Positions 27,113 to 36,323 of a DNA stretch of 64,000 nucleotides are shown here, in pieces (position 1 is the first letter of the stretch; every line of letters begins with the position of its first letter). Position numbers and translations under genes: made by a program. The notes beneath the pieces are model-generated. The model ran no database searches, had not been told where the DNA came from, and worked only from the letters and a program-made list of their open reading frames with translations. Origin of the DNA: Devosia nanyangense (GTDB lineage Bacteria; Pseudomonadota; Alphaproteobacteria; Rhizobiales; Devosiaceae); the NCBI GenBank assembly GCA_016213505.1, contig JACRAF010000019.1, positions 1 through 64,000 on the forward strand, read 5' to 3'.

Positions 27113-27517
27113 TCAGGCCGCAGGGTCAAACCCCGGCGGAGCGAGCTCGAAATGCGCGAATTCGAAGCCGGGGGCAACGGAGCAGCCGACCAGCGTCCAC
27201 TCGCCGAGGCTGCGGGCCGACTGCCAGGCATGTGGCGGCACCACGGCTTGTGGCCGCTCGCCGGCGACAAGGTCGTTGCCGAGCGTGAGCGTCTGTTTGT
27301 CGATGCGCAGCTGAAGCGGCGCGCCGGCGTACCAGTGCCACACCTCGGCGCTGTCGACGCGATGCCACGCGGATTGGTCGCCGCGCTCCAGGAGGTAGTA
27401 GATCAGCGTCGAATGGGCGCGACCGCCGGGCACGTCGTCTCGGAAGGTCTGCCGGTACCAGCCGCCCTCCGGATGCCGCTCGAGTTGCAGCAGGGCGATG
27501 ACTTCGGCGGCCGTCAT
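27113..27517 (-). CDS. Cupin DUF985 family protein
   Basis: A 134-residue single-domain cupin of the DUF985 (COG3542) type. Typical motifs are LERHPEGGWYRQTFRDD, STLIYYLLERGDQSAWHR and VLVP-type PPHAWQSA. Its function is not established. The start overlaps the stop of the ABC-F gene by 4 bases, so it is translated from the same message. Confidence 0.85.
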   Translation of the reverse strand: MTAAEVIALLQLERHPEGGWYRQTFRDDVPGGRAHSTLIYYLLERGDQSAWHRVDSAEVWHWYAGAPLQLRIDKQTLTLGNDLVAGERPQAVVPPHAWQSARSLGEWTLVGCSVAPGFEFAHFELAPPGFDPAA

Positions 27518-29388
27518 GCCTGCTCGGATTCTTCCAGTTGGGCGCTGAGCGCCAGCCAGCGCTCCTCGGTGGTCGCGATGTCGGCGGAAAAGCGCGCCTT
27601 GTCCTTGCCGAGCAGGATGATGCGTTCGGGGGCGCCGTCGTAGATCTTGGGATCGGCGAGCAGGGCCTCGACCTTGCCCAGTTCGGCCTTGAGCCGGAAC
27701 AGCTTCTGCTCGGCGTCCTTGATCGACTTGCGGATCGGGGCGACTTCGGCGCGCCGGTTGGCGCCATCCTGCCGGGCGGCCTTCTTGTCGGTGTTGGCGG
27801 GGCTGGACTTGCCGTTGCCCTTTTCCTTCCCCGAGGTCAGCATGCGCTGGTAGGTGTCGAGGTCCTCGTCGAACTCCTCGATCGTGCCGTTCTGGGCGAT
27901 CCAGAGCTTGTCGACGGTGGCGTCGATCAGATGCCGGTCGTGGCTGATGATCAGCACCGCGCCGGTGTAGTCGTTGAGCGCCTGCACCAGCGCGTCGCGG
28001 CTGTCGATGTCGAGATGGTTGGTCGGCTCGTCGAGGATCAGCATCCCGGGGCCGCCGAAGGTGATGAGCCCGAGCAGCAGGCGGGCGCGCTCCCCGCCAC
28101 TGAGCTTGTTGACCTTGGTGTCCATGCGCGAAGTGGTCATGCCCATCTGCGCCAGCCGGCTGCGCCGCTTGGCCTCGCTGTCGTTGGGCATCAGTTCGAT
28201 GACGTGCTCGAGCGGCGTGTGCTCCGGCTTGAGGCTGTCCATCTGGTGCTGCGCGAAATAGGCGATGTCGAGCCCGCGGCTGCGCCGCATTTCGCCGCCC
28301 ATCGGCTTCAACTCGCCCGCGAGGAGTTTCGCGAAGGTCGACTTGCCGTTGCCGTTGACGCCGACGAGCGCAATGCGGTCGTCCGGATCGATGCGGTTCG
28401 AGATGTGGCGGAGGATCACCTTGTCGCCGTAGCCCACCGACACATTGTCGAAGGTCAGCATCGGCGAGGCCGGCTCCTTCTTGGGGTTGGGGAAGGTGAA
28501 GGGCGCCGCGTACTCGTCGAACATCGCCGCCGGCGGCTTCAGCTTGGCGATCATCTTGACGCGGGCCTGGGCCTGCTTGGCCTTGGCGGCAGATGCGCTG
28601 AACCGGTCGACGAATTTCTGCAGATGCGCGACCTGGTCCAGCGCCTTCTCGCGGCTCTTGTTGTTGAGCTCCATCTGCATGCGGCGGGTGTTTTCGAACG
28701 TGTCGTAATTGCCCTTGTAGAAGGTCGCCTTGCCGCGCTCGAGATGCACGATCGCATTGACCGCCTTGTTCAGGAGGTCGCGGTCATGGCTGATCATGAA
28801 CACGGTGTAGGGATAGGTCGCGAGGTACTTCTCGAGCCACAGCGTACCTTCGAGATCGAGATAGTTGGTCGGCTCGTCGAGCAGCAGCAAATCGGGCTGG
28901 CTGAACAGCACACCCGCCAGCGCCACGCGCATGCGCCAGCCGCCCGAGAGCTCGGAGGTCGGGCCGAGCTGGCGGTCCTGCTCGAAGCCCAGGCCCTTGA
29001 GGATGGTCGCGGCGCGGGCTTCGGCGGTGTGCGCGTCGATGTCGGCGAGGCGCATGTGGATGTCGGCGATGCGGTGCGCATCGGTCGCGTGTTCGGCCTC
29101 CGCCATCAACTCGGCGCGCTCGGTGTCGGCCGCCATCACGGTTTCGAGCACCGAAAGGCTGGTGGCCGGCGCTTCCTGCGCCACACCGCCGATCTTCGCC
29201 CGCTTGTTGATCTCGATGGTGCCGCCGTCGAGGACGAGCTGGTTCTGGATCAGCTTGAACAGCGTGGTCTTGCCGGACCCGTTCTTGCCCACGAATCCGG
29301 CCTTCACTCCGTCTGGCAGCACGAAGCTGGCGCCCTCGAACAGCGGACGGCCTTGGATACGATAGGTGATGTTCGTTACGGCGAGCAT
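27514..29388 (-). CDS. ABC-F family ATPase
   Basis: A 624-residue soluble protein with two ABC domains and no membrane part. The first Walker A GKNGSGKT is at about residues 34-41, the second is GVNGNGKST, and each domain has an LSGG signature. A charged C-terminal coiled-coil tail begins near residue 540, which resembles the Uup/YheS group. ABC-F proteins act on the ribosome E site. The start at 29388 ([10 protein letters not shown]) fits the family. It is followed by the cupin gene. Confidence 0.9.
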   Translation of the reverse strand: MLAVTNITYRIQGRPLFEGASFVLPDGVKAGFVGKNGSGKTTLFKLIQNQLVLDGGTIEINKRAKIGGVAQEAPATSLSVLETVMAADTERAELMAEAEHATDAHRIADIHMRLADIDAHTAEARAATILKGLGFEQDRQLGPTSELSGGWRMRVALAGVLFSQPDLLLLDEPTNYLDLEGTLWLEKYLATYPYTVFMISHDRDLLNKAVNAIVHLERGKATFYKGNYDTFENTRRMQMELNNKSREKALDQVAHLQKFVDRFSASAAKAKQAQARVKMIAKLKPPAAMFDEYAAPFTFPNPKKEPASPMLTFDNVSVGYGDKVILRHISNRIDPDDRIALVGVNGNGKSTFAKLLAGELKPMGGEMRRSRGLDIAYFAQHQMDSLKPEHTPLEHVIELMPNDSEAKRRSRLAQMGMTTSRMDTKVNKLSGGERARLLLGLITFGGPGMLILDEPTNHLDIDSRDALVQALNDYTGAVLIISHDRHLIDATVDKLWIAQNGTIEEFDEDLDTYQRMLTSGKEKGNGKSSPANTDKKAARQDGANRRAEVAPIRKSIKDAEQKLFRLKAELGKVEALLADPKIYDGAPERIILLGKDKARFSADIATTEERWLALSAQLEESEQA

Positions 29389-29537
29389 GGCAATTCCGGG
29401 GTGACGGCGCCACATATAGGCAGACGGCTAGGATGTCCAACGCCTCCACGTCACTGGAGCCATGCAGGCCGTCTTGCCTCATTCACGCCTCTTGGCTACA
29501 AGGCCCCACCTTTTCCGCCACTTTCAGGACATTTCTC

Positions 29538-29960
29538 ATGGCTCTCGAGCGCACCTTCTCGATCATCAAGCCCGACGCGACCCGCCGCAACATCACCGGC
29601 AAGATCATCGCCAAGATCGAAGAGGCCGGGCTGCGTGTGGTGGCCTCCAAGCGCATCCACATGACCCGCGCCCAGGCCGAGGGCTTCTACGCCGTCCACA
29701 AGGACCGGCCGTTCTACGGCGAACTGGTCGAGCAGATGATCGCGGCGCCGGTTGTGGTGCAGGTGCTCGAGGGCGAAAACGCCATCATCAAGTACCGCGA
29801 AGTGATGGGCGCGACGAACCCCGAAAAGGCCGCGCCCGGCACCATCCGCAAGGACTACGCGCTCAACATGGGCGAGAATTCGGTGCATGGCTCCGACGCC
29901 CCGGAAACGGCGGCGCAGGAGATCAAGTTCTTCTTCGGCGACGACGAGATCGTCGGCTGA
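29538..29960 (+). CDS. ndk: Nucleoside diphosphate kinase
   Basis: Balances NTP pools by phosphate transfer through a phosphohistidine. The catalytic H117 lies in [10 protein letters not shown]. It is 140 residues, the standard length, starting at 29538 ([14 protein letters not shown]). It is divergent from the ABC-F gene and followed by a terminator-like hairpin. Confidence 0.97.
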   Translation: MALERTFSIIKPDATRRNITGKIIAKIEEAGLRVVASKRIHMTRAQAEGFYAVHKDRPFYGELVEQMIAAPVVVQVLEGENAIIKYREVMGATNPEKAAPGTIRKDYALNMGENSVHGSDAPETAAQEIKFFFGDDEIVG

Positions 29961-29969
29961 ACGACCAGG

Positions 29970-29998
29970 GGCCGGCAGCGATGCCGGCCTTTCCATTT
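29970..29998 (+). terminator. Rho-independent terminator after ndk
   Basis: The stem GGCCGGC (29970-29976) and GCCGGCC (29983-29989) with a 6-base loop is followed by TTTCCATTTT. It lies 10 bases after the ndk stop and just before the tautomerase ribosome-binding site, so it probably separates the two units. Confidence 0.75.
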
Positions 29999-30012
29999 TG
30001 GGGGAGGGGAAT

Positions 30013-30297
30013 ATGCCTTACGTCCGCGTCGAGATCACCGGCGGCGCCACCACGGCGCAAAAACTCGCCATCCACAAGGGCATGACCGACGTGCTGGTCA
30101 ATGTGCTGGGCAAGAACCCGGAGTACACCTTCATCGTCATCGAGGAAGTGTCGAGCGACAACTGGGGCCACAAGGGAACCTCGGTGGCCGAGCTGCAGAA
30201 GCTTGCCGCCCCGAAGCCGCGCCCGCCCCGCGTCACGGTGGGCCCCAAGAAGGCTGCCGCCAGGAAGCCCGCCGCCAAGAAAGCCGCGCGCCGGTAA
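30013..30297 (+). CDS. Tautomerase-family protein with basic C-terminal tail
   Basis: A 94-residue protein. Residues 1-60 match the 4-oxalocrotonate tautomerase fold, with the catalytic proline expected at the N-terminus after Met removal (MPYVRVEITGG). The last 30 or so residues are an extra tail rich in Lys, Ala, Pro and Arg (PKKAAARKPAAKKAARR), like a histone-H1-type nucleic-acid-binding tail. The start has a GGGGAGGGGA site. Its TAA stop overlaps the start of a second tautomerase gene. Confidence 0.82.
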   Translation: MPYVRVEITGGATTAQKLAIHKGMTDVLVNVLGKNPEYTFIVIEEVSSDNWGHKGTSVAELQKLAAPKPRPPRVTVGPKKAAARKPAAKKAARR

Positions 30298-30482
30298 TGC
30301 CCGAAATCCTCGTCCACATCGTCGAGGGGCGGACGGCCGCGGCGAAGAAGGCGCTGATGAAGGACATCACCGACGCCGTGGTGAAGCACTTCGGCGTGCC
30401 GCCCGAGCGCGTCGTCGTGCAGATCGTCGAATCCCCGCGCGACAGTAAGTCGCGCGGCGGCGTGCCGTTCAGCGAGCTGTAG
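30297..30482 (+). CDS. 4-oxalocrotonate tautomerase-like protein
   Basis: A 61-residue tautomerase with N-terminal MPEILVHIVEGRTAAAKKALMKDI and family-typical length. The start overlaps the preceding stop (TAATG), so the two are translationally coupled and may form a heterohexamer. The substrate is unknown. Confidence 0.85.
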   Translation: MPEILVHIVEGRTAAAKKALMKDITDAVVKHFGVPPERVVVQIVESPRDSKSRGGVPFSEL

Positions 30483-30489
30483 CGCCGCA

Positions 30490-30613
30490 CCTCAGGTCCG
30501 CGGCGCAACCATCGCCCTGCTTGTGCGTTTGCTGACCAAGCGGCGCTTGATCGGGGATCGGGCGGGGTGGCCGCATCGCCTCCCTCCACGCCGTGGCAAT
30601 CCGCGGCCTGAGG
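30490..30613 (+). promoter_or_regulatory. Candidate RNA thermometer in hsp20 5' region
   Basis: CCTCAGG-T-CCGCGG (30490-30503) can pair with CCGCGGCCTGAGG (30601-30613) over 13 base pairs with one bulged T. The 3' arm overlaps the Shine-Dalgarno TGAGGAG (30609-30615) of hsp20, so the pairing would hide part of it. Small heat-shock genes of rhizobia often use such 5' structures. The transcription start is unknown, so this remains a proposal. Confidence 0.4.
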
Positions 30614-30622
30614 AGTACCCAA

Positions 30623-31132
30623 ATGCGAACGCAGGAGAATATGCCCGTTGCGCGCGGCAGCAATGGCGGCCATGCCTCACCCATTGGTATGCTGCAAACG
30701 CGCATCGACCGGATGTTCGACGACTTCACGCGCGGCTTCGGCATGATGGACGCCGCGTGGGACAATGCCGGCTCGCTCGGACTTTGGAGCGACAGTGGCG
30801 TCCTGATGCCCTCGCTCGACATGCACGAGACCGATAAGGAGATGGTCCTCACTATCGAGCTGCCGGGCGTCGACGAGAAGGACATCGAGGTCGCCGCCAA
30901 GGACCAGACGATCATCGTTTCGGGTGAGAAGAGATCGGAGTTCGAGTCCAGACAGGGCGACGGCTACCGCTCCGAACGCGCCTATGGACACTTCGCCCGA
31001 TCGGTCAATCTGCCGTTCGCCGTCGACGCCTCCAAGGTCAAAGCGCGCTGCGACCGGGGCGTGCTCACGCTGACCATCCCCAAGCCCGCCGAGGCGATGC
31101 AGCAGGTCAGGAAGATCCCGATCACGCACTGA
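30623..31132 (+). CDS. Small heat shock protein Hsp20
   Basis: ATP-independent holdase of 169 residues. The alpha-crystallin domain covers about residues 60-160 (MHETDKEMVLTIELPGVDEKDIEV...GVLTLTIPKP) and is followed by a short tail containing the I-x-I anchor (IPITH region). The start at 30623 is preceded by TGAGGAG. It may be controlled by the 5' structure described separately. Confidence 0.92.
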   Translation: MRTQENMPVARGSNGGHASPIGMLQTRIDRMFDDFTRGFGMMDAAWDNAGSLGLWSDSGVLMPSLDMHETDKEMVLTIELPGVDEKDIEVAAKDQTIIVSGEKRSEFESRQGDGYRSERAYGHFARSVNLPFAVDASKVKARCDRGVLTLTIPKPAEAMQQVRKIPITH

Positions 31133-31149
31133 CCGGGCGCCGACCTTTG

Positions 31150-31175
31150 CCGGGGCCGACATGGGCCGGCCCCGG
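31150..31175. terminator. Hairpin between convergent hsp20 and MFS genes
   Basis: A 9-bp GC-only stem CCGGGGCCG/CGGCCCCGG with an 8-base loop lies between two convergent stops. No T-tract follows on either strand, so a bidirectional terminator is inferred from position only. Confidence 0.45.
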
Positions 31176-31206
31176 GCATCGCCGAGCGGCCGGGCGCCGA
31201 GTTCCG

Positions 31207-32430
31207 CTAAGCGGCCTCGGGAGCCGGGGGTGCCTTGAACACCCGGTGCGCGGCAAACAGGATCGCTGCGCCGGCGACCGCAAGGCTCGCGGCAACGACG
31301 AACATCAAGGGATAGTTCGGGCCGGATGCGGTCAGCGCGCCGAACAGCGCCGCCGAGGCCAGCGCCGAGGTGACGCCGGCGACGTCGAGCAGCGAAGTCG
31401 ACAGGCCCACGCGGCCTCGGATCGCGTCCTGCAGGTAGCTGATGGGGATGCTCATAAGCGCAGCCGTGGCCGGGCCGTTGAGGAGCTGCAGCCACAGGAT
31501 TTCGGTGATCGATCCGGCGCGACTCAGCAGCACCAGATAGAGCGCATAGAGCAGGGCGGCCCCGATGATGATGGTGTACTTGCCGACCCAGCGCAGCGCA
31601 TAGCCCCACAGAATCATGAACGGCAGTTCGAGCGCGGCGGCGAGGCCGGCAAAGATGCCCAGTTCGCCGAAGCTGCCCTTGAGAGTAACCGTGACCAGCA
31701 GCGGCACCGTGACGGTGTTGATGTAGGTCGCCATGAAGATCAGCGTGACCCCGGCGATGCCCACCAGGATGACCGGCTCGATCCGGGCTCTCGCCTGAAC
31801 CGGGCCAGCCTCGCCCTTCTGCCGCTTCGGGATGCCGACCTTGGCGTCCGGGTTGCGCAGCAGCACGGCGTAGATCGCGGCGCAGACCAGGTAAGCGGCG
31901 GCGGCGATGCCGTAGACGTTGAACACGCTCGTCGCCGCGGCGATCCAGCCGACGAAGGGCGGCACGATCGCCCAGGCGACGGCGAAGATCGTCCTCAGCA
32001 CCGAGGTCAGGAACTCGGCGCGGGCCGGATTGCGCAAATTGTTGTAGGCGCGCGCGAACGAGAACGACTGGGAGAACAGCGCGCCACCGAAGGGCATGAT
32101 CACGCAGATGGCCAAGACGAAGACGAGCTGGTTGCGGAACAGGAAGATGAGCCCGAACCCCAGCGCGCCCATCAGCGCGCAGCCGACCACCAGGATGCGG
32201 CGGTCGGGCACTCTGTCCGAGATGTAGCCGAGCACCACCGAGGCCGCGGCGCCGACCAGCGACGCCGCCATCAGCAGCACCGCGTAGGTGGTGTTCGGGA
32301 TGCCGAGCGTGTCGATGCCCACGATCGCGCCGTAGTTGAGCGTCGAGGCGTAGGTGATGCCGGTGAAGAACAGCCCAGCCGCGATCATCGAGATGGCCGG
32401 CAGGCGCGGCACGGCGACGGCTTCGGTCAT
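31207..32430 (-). CDS. MFS transporter, sugar-efflux (SET)-like
   Basis: A 407-residue major facilitator with 12 predicted helices. The loop motif GYISDRVPDRRILV between helices 2 and 3, and the overall pattern (SFSFARAYNNLRNPARAEFLTS, ISYLQDAIRGRVGLSTSLLD), resemble the SetA/SotA sugar efflux group. The direction of transport and the substrate are not certain. It stands alone on the minus strand. Confidence 0.78.
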   Translation of the reverse strand: MTEAVAVPRLPAISMIAAGLFFTGITYASTLNYGAIVGIDTLGIPNTTYAVLLMAASLVGAAASVVLGYISDRVPDRRILVVGCALMGALGFGLIFLFRNQLVFVLAICVIMPFGGALFSQSFSFARAYNNLRNPARAEFLTSVLRTIFAVAWAIVPPFVGWIAAATSVFNVYGIAAAAYLVCAAIYAVLLRNPDAKVGIPKRQKGEAGPVQARARIEPVILVGIAGVTLIFMATYINTVTVPLLVTVTLKGSFGELGIFAGLAAALELPFMILWGYALRWVGKYTIIIGAALLYALYLVLLSRAGSITEILWLQLLNGPATAALMSIPISYLQDAIRGRVGLSTSLLDVAGVTSALASAALFGALTASGPNYPLMFVVAASLAVAGAAILFAAHRVFKAPPAPEAA

Positions 32431-32608
32431 TTTCGATCCCCCACTTAGCCGCCTAGCCGAGCCGCCTGCGGTTTACCAATGAAACCTGCGAGGCCGATCG
32501 ATCACCGTTTGTGATCGGCCGGCCGCTCCGGGGATGGCTGGCATGCGCGCCAGCGGATTGCGCAGGCGAGCGGCGGTACCGATGTTGGGGCGTGAAAGGA
32601 GAACCGTC

Positions 32609-32767
32609 ATGGGACTCATCGATACGCTGAGATCGGCGCTGCGCACGCCTTCGCGCCGTGAGGCGGAACTGGGCTATCTCAACGAGGCGACGTCGCTGAT
32701 CGACCTCGAGATGCGGGAGCGCGAGATCGATCGCGGACGTTTCCGGCACCTGCCGCGCCGCCGCTGA
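32609..32767 (+). CDS. DUF3563-type small protein
   Basis: A 52-residue protein with the characteristic YLNEATSLIDLEMREREIDRG segment of DUF3563. The start at 32609 follows an AAAGGAGAA site. The family is found in Alpha- and Betaproteobacteria and has no known function. Confidence 0.8.
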   Translation: MGLIDTLRSALRTPSRREAELGYLNEATSLIDLEMREREIDRGRFRHLPRRR

Positions 32768-32953
32768 TCTCTAGCGCGGGACGGCCGGATGTTGCGGCGC
32801 AGCAACGCCGTGCGACATTTTTGCATGCCCCGCAAATCTTAATGGAACCTTCTGGGCTTTCGCGTAAGCGTGAGGTTTGCGGGCGTTTCGGCCCGCGAGC
32901 AACCCCTCGCAACGGCGAAGCGTCGGCCAATGCGGTTTGTTGAAAGGCAAACC

Positions 32954-33145
32954 ATGCCCATTCGCGTGCCCGAAGTCGCCTCCGTCCTGGCGCTGGTCCT
33001 GTTGCTCCTGATCGGCAAGCATGTCCCGATCATGGACGCTGTACCGCTGACCAATATCACGGGCATCGTCTGTTTCGCGTTCGCGATCTTCCTCGCCCTC
33101 CGGCTGTTCCAGTTCGAACTCAGGCGCATCCGCGCCGAGGAGTGA
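32954..33145 (+). CDS. Small membrane protein
   Basis: A 63-residue protein with two hydrophobic stretches, roughly residues 7-20 (VASVLALVLLLLIG) and 32-50 (ITGIVCFAFAIFLALRLF), ending in a charged tail. The start at 32954 has a GAAAGG site; an ATG at 32930 is an alternative. I recognise no family. Confidence 0.55.
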   Translation: MPIRVPEVASVLALVLLLLIGKHVPIMDAVPLTNITGIVCFAFAIFLALRLFQFELRRIRAEE

Positions 33146-33214
33146 TCGGTCCGATCACAGCAATGAATGGCCGGGCCTGCTGACAGGCTGCCGCCCCCCG
33201 CCTAAACTGCGGGG

Positions 33215-35305
33215 ATGAACAAACCTCTCGTCCATCATGTCGCCCGTTCGGTCTGTCCGCACGACTGCCCCTCGACCTGCGCGCTCGATGTCGAGATCAT
33301 CGATGCGCACACCATCGGCCGTGTGCACGGCGCCAAGGACGACCCCTACACCGCTGGCGTGATCTGCGAGAAGGTCGCGCGCTATGCCGAGCGCATCCAT
33401 CACCCGGAGCGCCTGACCTACCCGATGCGGCGTGCCGGCCGGAAGGGCGAGGAGCGCTGGGAGCGCATCGGCTGGGACCAGGCGTTCGACGAGATCATCG
33501 CACGCTGGGCGGCGATCGAGACCGAGCACGGGCCCGAGGCGATCTGGCCGTATTTCTATGCCGGCACGATGGGCCACGTGCATCGCGACGGCATCGACCG
33601 GCTGCGCCACGCCAAGGGCTATTCGGACCAGTATGACACGATCTGCACCGGGGCGGCCTGGCCCGGCTTCATCGCCGGGGCCGGCAAACTGGCGGGGCCC
33701 AATCCCGAGCTGATGGCCGAGAGCGATTGCGTCGTGATCTGGGGCACCAACGCGGTCAGCACCCAGGTCAATGTGATGACCCACGCGACCCGTGCCCGCA
33801 AGGAGCGCGGCGCCAAACTCGTGGTCGTCGACATCTACCACAACGACACCATGAAGCAGGCCGATATGCCGATCCTGCTGCGGCCGGGATCGGATGGCGC
33901 GTTCGCCTGCGCGGTAATGCATGTGCTGCTCCGCGACGGGCTGGCGGACCGGAAATACCTCGCGGCGTTCACCGACTTCGATGCAGAAGTCGAAGCGCAT
34001 CTCATGGCCAGGACGCCGGAATGGGCGGCCGCGATCACCGGGCTGACGGTGGCGGAGATCGAAGCGTTCGCGCGTCTTGTGGGCACCACGCCCAAGACCT
34101 ATTTCCGCCTCGGCTACGGTTTCACGCGGCAGCGCAACGGCGCGGCCAACATGCACGCGGTGCTCTGCATTCCGGCGGTGACCGGCGCCTGGCGGCATCG
34201 CGCCGGCGGGGCATTTCATACCAATTCCGACATCTGGCATCTCGACAAATCGCTGATCCGCGGGACCGCCATGGGCAAGGCCGGCCGCGAGCTGGACATG
34301 TCCGAGATCGGCAAGGTGCTGACCGGCGATGCCAAGGCGCTGAAGGGCGGCGGACCGGTCAAGGCGCTGTTCATCCAGAACACCAACCCGATGAACGTCG
34401 CGCCCGACCAAGGCCTGACGCGGCAGGGTCTTGGGCGCGACGACCTGTTCACGGTCGTGCACGAGCAGTTCATGACCGACACCGCCAAGATGGCCGATAT
34501 CGTGTTGCCCGCGACCATGTTCCTCGAGCACAACGACTACTATCGCCGCGGCGGGCACACGCGCCTGCTGGTCGGCCCCAAGCTGGTCGAGGCGCCGGGC
34601 GAATGCCGTTCCAATTTCGAGGTGGTCAGCGAGCTGCTGCGCCGCCTCGGCGTCGAGGACGCGTCGCTCGGGATGACCGACCGGCAGATGGTGGCCGAAA
34701 CCCTCCGCCGCTCCAACTATGGCGAACTCGACGAGATCGAGAAAGTCGGGTTCATCGACGAGGCGCCGACGGACGCAGAGGCGCGCTTCGAGGACGGCTT
34801 TGGCTGGCCGGACAGGCGGTTCCGGTTCCGGCCGAACTGGCAAGGCGCGGCCGACAAGAAGGGTTATCTCTGGACGGTGGCGCCCGAAACGCTGCCAAAG
34901 CTGGTCGAGTGGTGGGACATCAACGAGCGGACCAGTCCCGAGGTGCCGTTCCGGCTGGCGACCAGCCCGTCGCGGGGGTTCCTCAACTCGTCGTTCTCGG
35001 AAACCGCCGGCAGCCGGAAGCGCCAGCCGGCGCCGACGGTGCTGATCCGCGCGGATGATGCTGCTGCGAACGGCATCGCCGATGGCGACCGGGTGCGGCT
35101 CGGCAATCATCGCGGGACCGTGGAGCTGACGGCGAAAATCTTCGACGGCATGCAGCAGGGCGTGCTGATCGCCGAAGGCATCCATCCCAACAAGGCGCAT
35201 GACGGCGGGCAGGGGATCAACACCCTGATCGGCTCCGACCAGGTTCCACCCTTCGGTGGAGCGGCGTTCCACGACGCGGCTGTGTGGATCGCGAAGGTCG
35301 ACTAG
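33215..35305 (+). CDS. Molybdopterin oxidoreductase (DMSO reductase family)
   Basis: A 696-residue molybdopterin-guanine-dinucleotide enzyme. An N-terminal [4Fe-4S] site is formed by C14, C18, C22 and C51, and is followed by the molybdopterin domains (VVIWGTNAVSTQVN) and the C-terminal dinucleotide-binding domain (NGIADGDRVRLGNHRGTVELTA). No twin-arginine signal is present, so it should be cytoplasmic. No electron-transfer subunit or cofactor chaperone lies beside it. The substrate is unknown; it is not clearly formate dehydrogenase or nitrate reductase. Confidence 0.85.
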   Translation: MNKPLVHHVARSVCPHDCPSTCALDVEIIDAHTIGRVHGAKDDPYTAGVICEKVARYAERIHHPERLTYPMRRAGRKGEERWERIGWDQAFDEIIARWAAIETEHGPEAIWPYFYAGTMGHVHRDGIDRLRHAKGYSDQYDTICTGAAWPGFIAGAGKLAGPNPELMAESDCVVIWGTNAVSTQVNVMTHATRARKERGAKLVVVDIYHNDTMKQADMPILLRPGSDGAFACAVMHVLLRDGLADRKYLAAFTDFDAEVEAHLMARTPEWAAAITGLTVAEIEAFARLVGTTPKTYFRLGYGFTRQRNGAANMHAVLCIPAVTGAWRHRAGGAFHTNSDIWHLDKSLIRGTAMGKAGRELDMSEIGKVLTGDAKALKGGGPVKALFIQNTNPMNVAPDQGLTRQGLGRDDLFTVVHEQFMTDTAKMADIVLPATMFLEHNDYYRRGGHTRLLVGPKLVEAPGECRSNFEVVSELLRRLGVEDASLGMTDRQMVAETLRRSNYGELDEIEKVGFIDEAPTDAEARFEDGFGWPDRRFRFRPNWQGAADKKGYLWTVAPETLPKLVEWWDINERTSPEVPFRLATSPSRGFLNSSFSETAGSRKRQPAPTVLIRADDAAANGIADGDRVRLGNHRGTVELTAKIFDGMQQGVLIAEGIHPNKAHDGGQGINTLIGSDQVPPFGGAAFHDAAVWIAKVD

Positions 35306-36066
35306 GCGTAGGTCTTCCAGAAGAAATACGCCGTAAGCCCGGCGCCGTAGACGATCACAAGCCAGCGGATCACCCGCGTCGGGATGTGGTGGGCCAACCG
35401 CGCCGCGACATAGCCGCCGGTGGTGACCCCCAGCAGCGCGATGGTGCCGTGGTACCAGTCGATCGAGCCCGAGATCGCAAAACGGATCACCGCGACGATC
35501 GCGATCACCGCGGATATCCAGAGCTTCAGCCCGTTGGCGGCGTGGAGGTCATCGATCCCGGCCAGCACCAGGAACGCCAGCAGCAGGATGCCGAGACCGG
35601 CGTTGAAGAACCCGCCATAGATCGAGATGCCGCCGAGCAGCGCCACCAGCACCATCGCGCCCGCCACTTTGGCGCGGCGGCCCGTCCCGGCGCGCGCCGA
35701 AACGAACGCCGTGATCCGTGTGCCGAAGACGAAAAGCACCACCGCGAACAGCATCAACCAGGGGACGGCGAAGGAGAACTGCGCGTTGGAGACGCGCAGC
35801 AGCAGCTCCGCGCCGGCGTAGCCGAAGATCGCGCCGACGATCGAATAGCCCGCCAGCCGGTCCCGATATTTCACGATGTGCGACCACAGCCCGAAGGCGC
35901 CCGACGCATATCCCGGAAGCGCCGCGTAGGTGTTGGACGCGTTCGCCAGCACCGGCGGAACCCCGACCGCCAGGAGCGCCGGAAAGACGATGAACGAGCC
36001 GCCGCCCGCCAGCGTGTTGACCGCGCCGCCCAGAAGGCCCGCGACGAGGAGGATGAATTCGTTCAC
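35302..36066 (-). CDS. TauE/SafE-family permease
   Basis: A 254-residue protein with about eight helices of the sulfite exporter TauE/SafE (TSUP) family. Repeats include GLLGGAVNTLAGGGSFIVFPALLAVG and GISIYGGFFNAGLGILLLAFL. A GTG start at 36066 gives normal family length; the longer frame adds a non-homologous N-terminus. The stop overlaps the convergent molybdoenzyme stop. Such permeases move sulfite, sulfonates or related anions; which one is unknown. Confidence 0.85.
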   Translation of the reverse strand: MNEFILLVAGLLGGAVNTLAGGGSFIVFPALLAVGVPPVLANASNTYAALPGYASGAFGLWSHIVKYRDRLAGYSIVGAIFGYAGAELLLRVSNAQFSFAVPWLMLFAVVLFVFGTRITAFVSARAGTGRRAKVAGAMVLVALLGGISIYGGFFNAGLGILLLAFLVLAGIDDLHAANGLKLWISAVIAIVAVIRFAISGSIDWYHGTIALLGVTTGGYVAARLAHHIPTRVIRWLVIVYGAGLTAYFFWKTYA

Positions 36067-36323
36067 GACAAGCGGGCTAGCGCGCTGCGCTCTTGGAGGC
36101 AAACGCAATTGCGTGATTGCTTCAATCAGGAGCGATGATTGACAAGTGGGGTCGTAGCCTCCACATACCGCCCCGGTTGCTGGCGCCAGCCGCTCGCCGG
36201 GATGTCCCGATGGTGAAGCCAGCCCCGCCGATGGCGGGTTCGTTCGCAGTGGTCGCTCTCCTTCGAGGCGCTCATGGCAAGGCGAGCGCCCATGAACCGA
36301 AGCCTCGTGCAAGGACGTGCGCC

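Noticed and set aside
33155-35272. 705-residue minus-strand frame opposite the molybdoenzyme
   Set aside because: Antisense shadow; the plus strand carries the cysteine and cofactor motifs in order.
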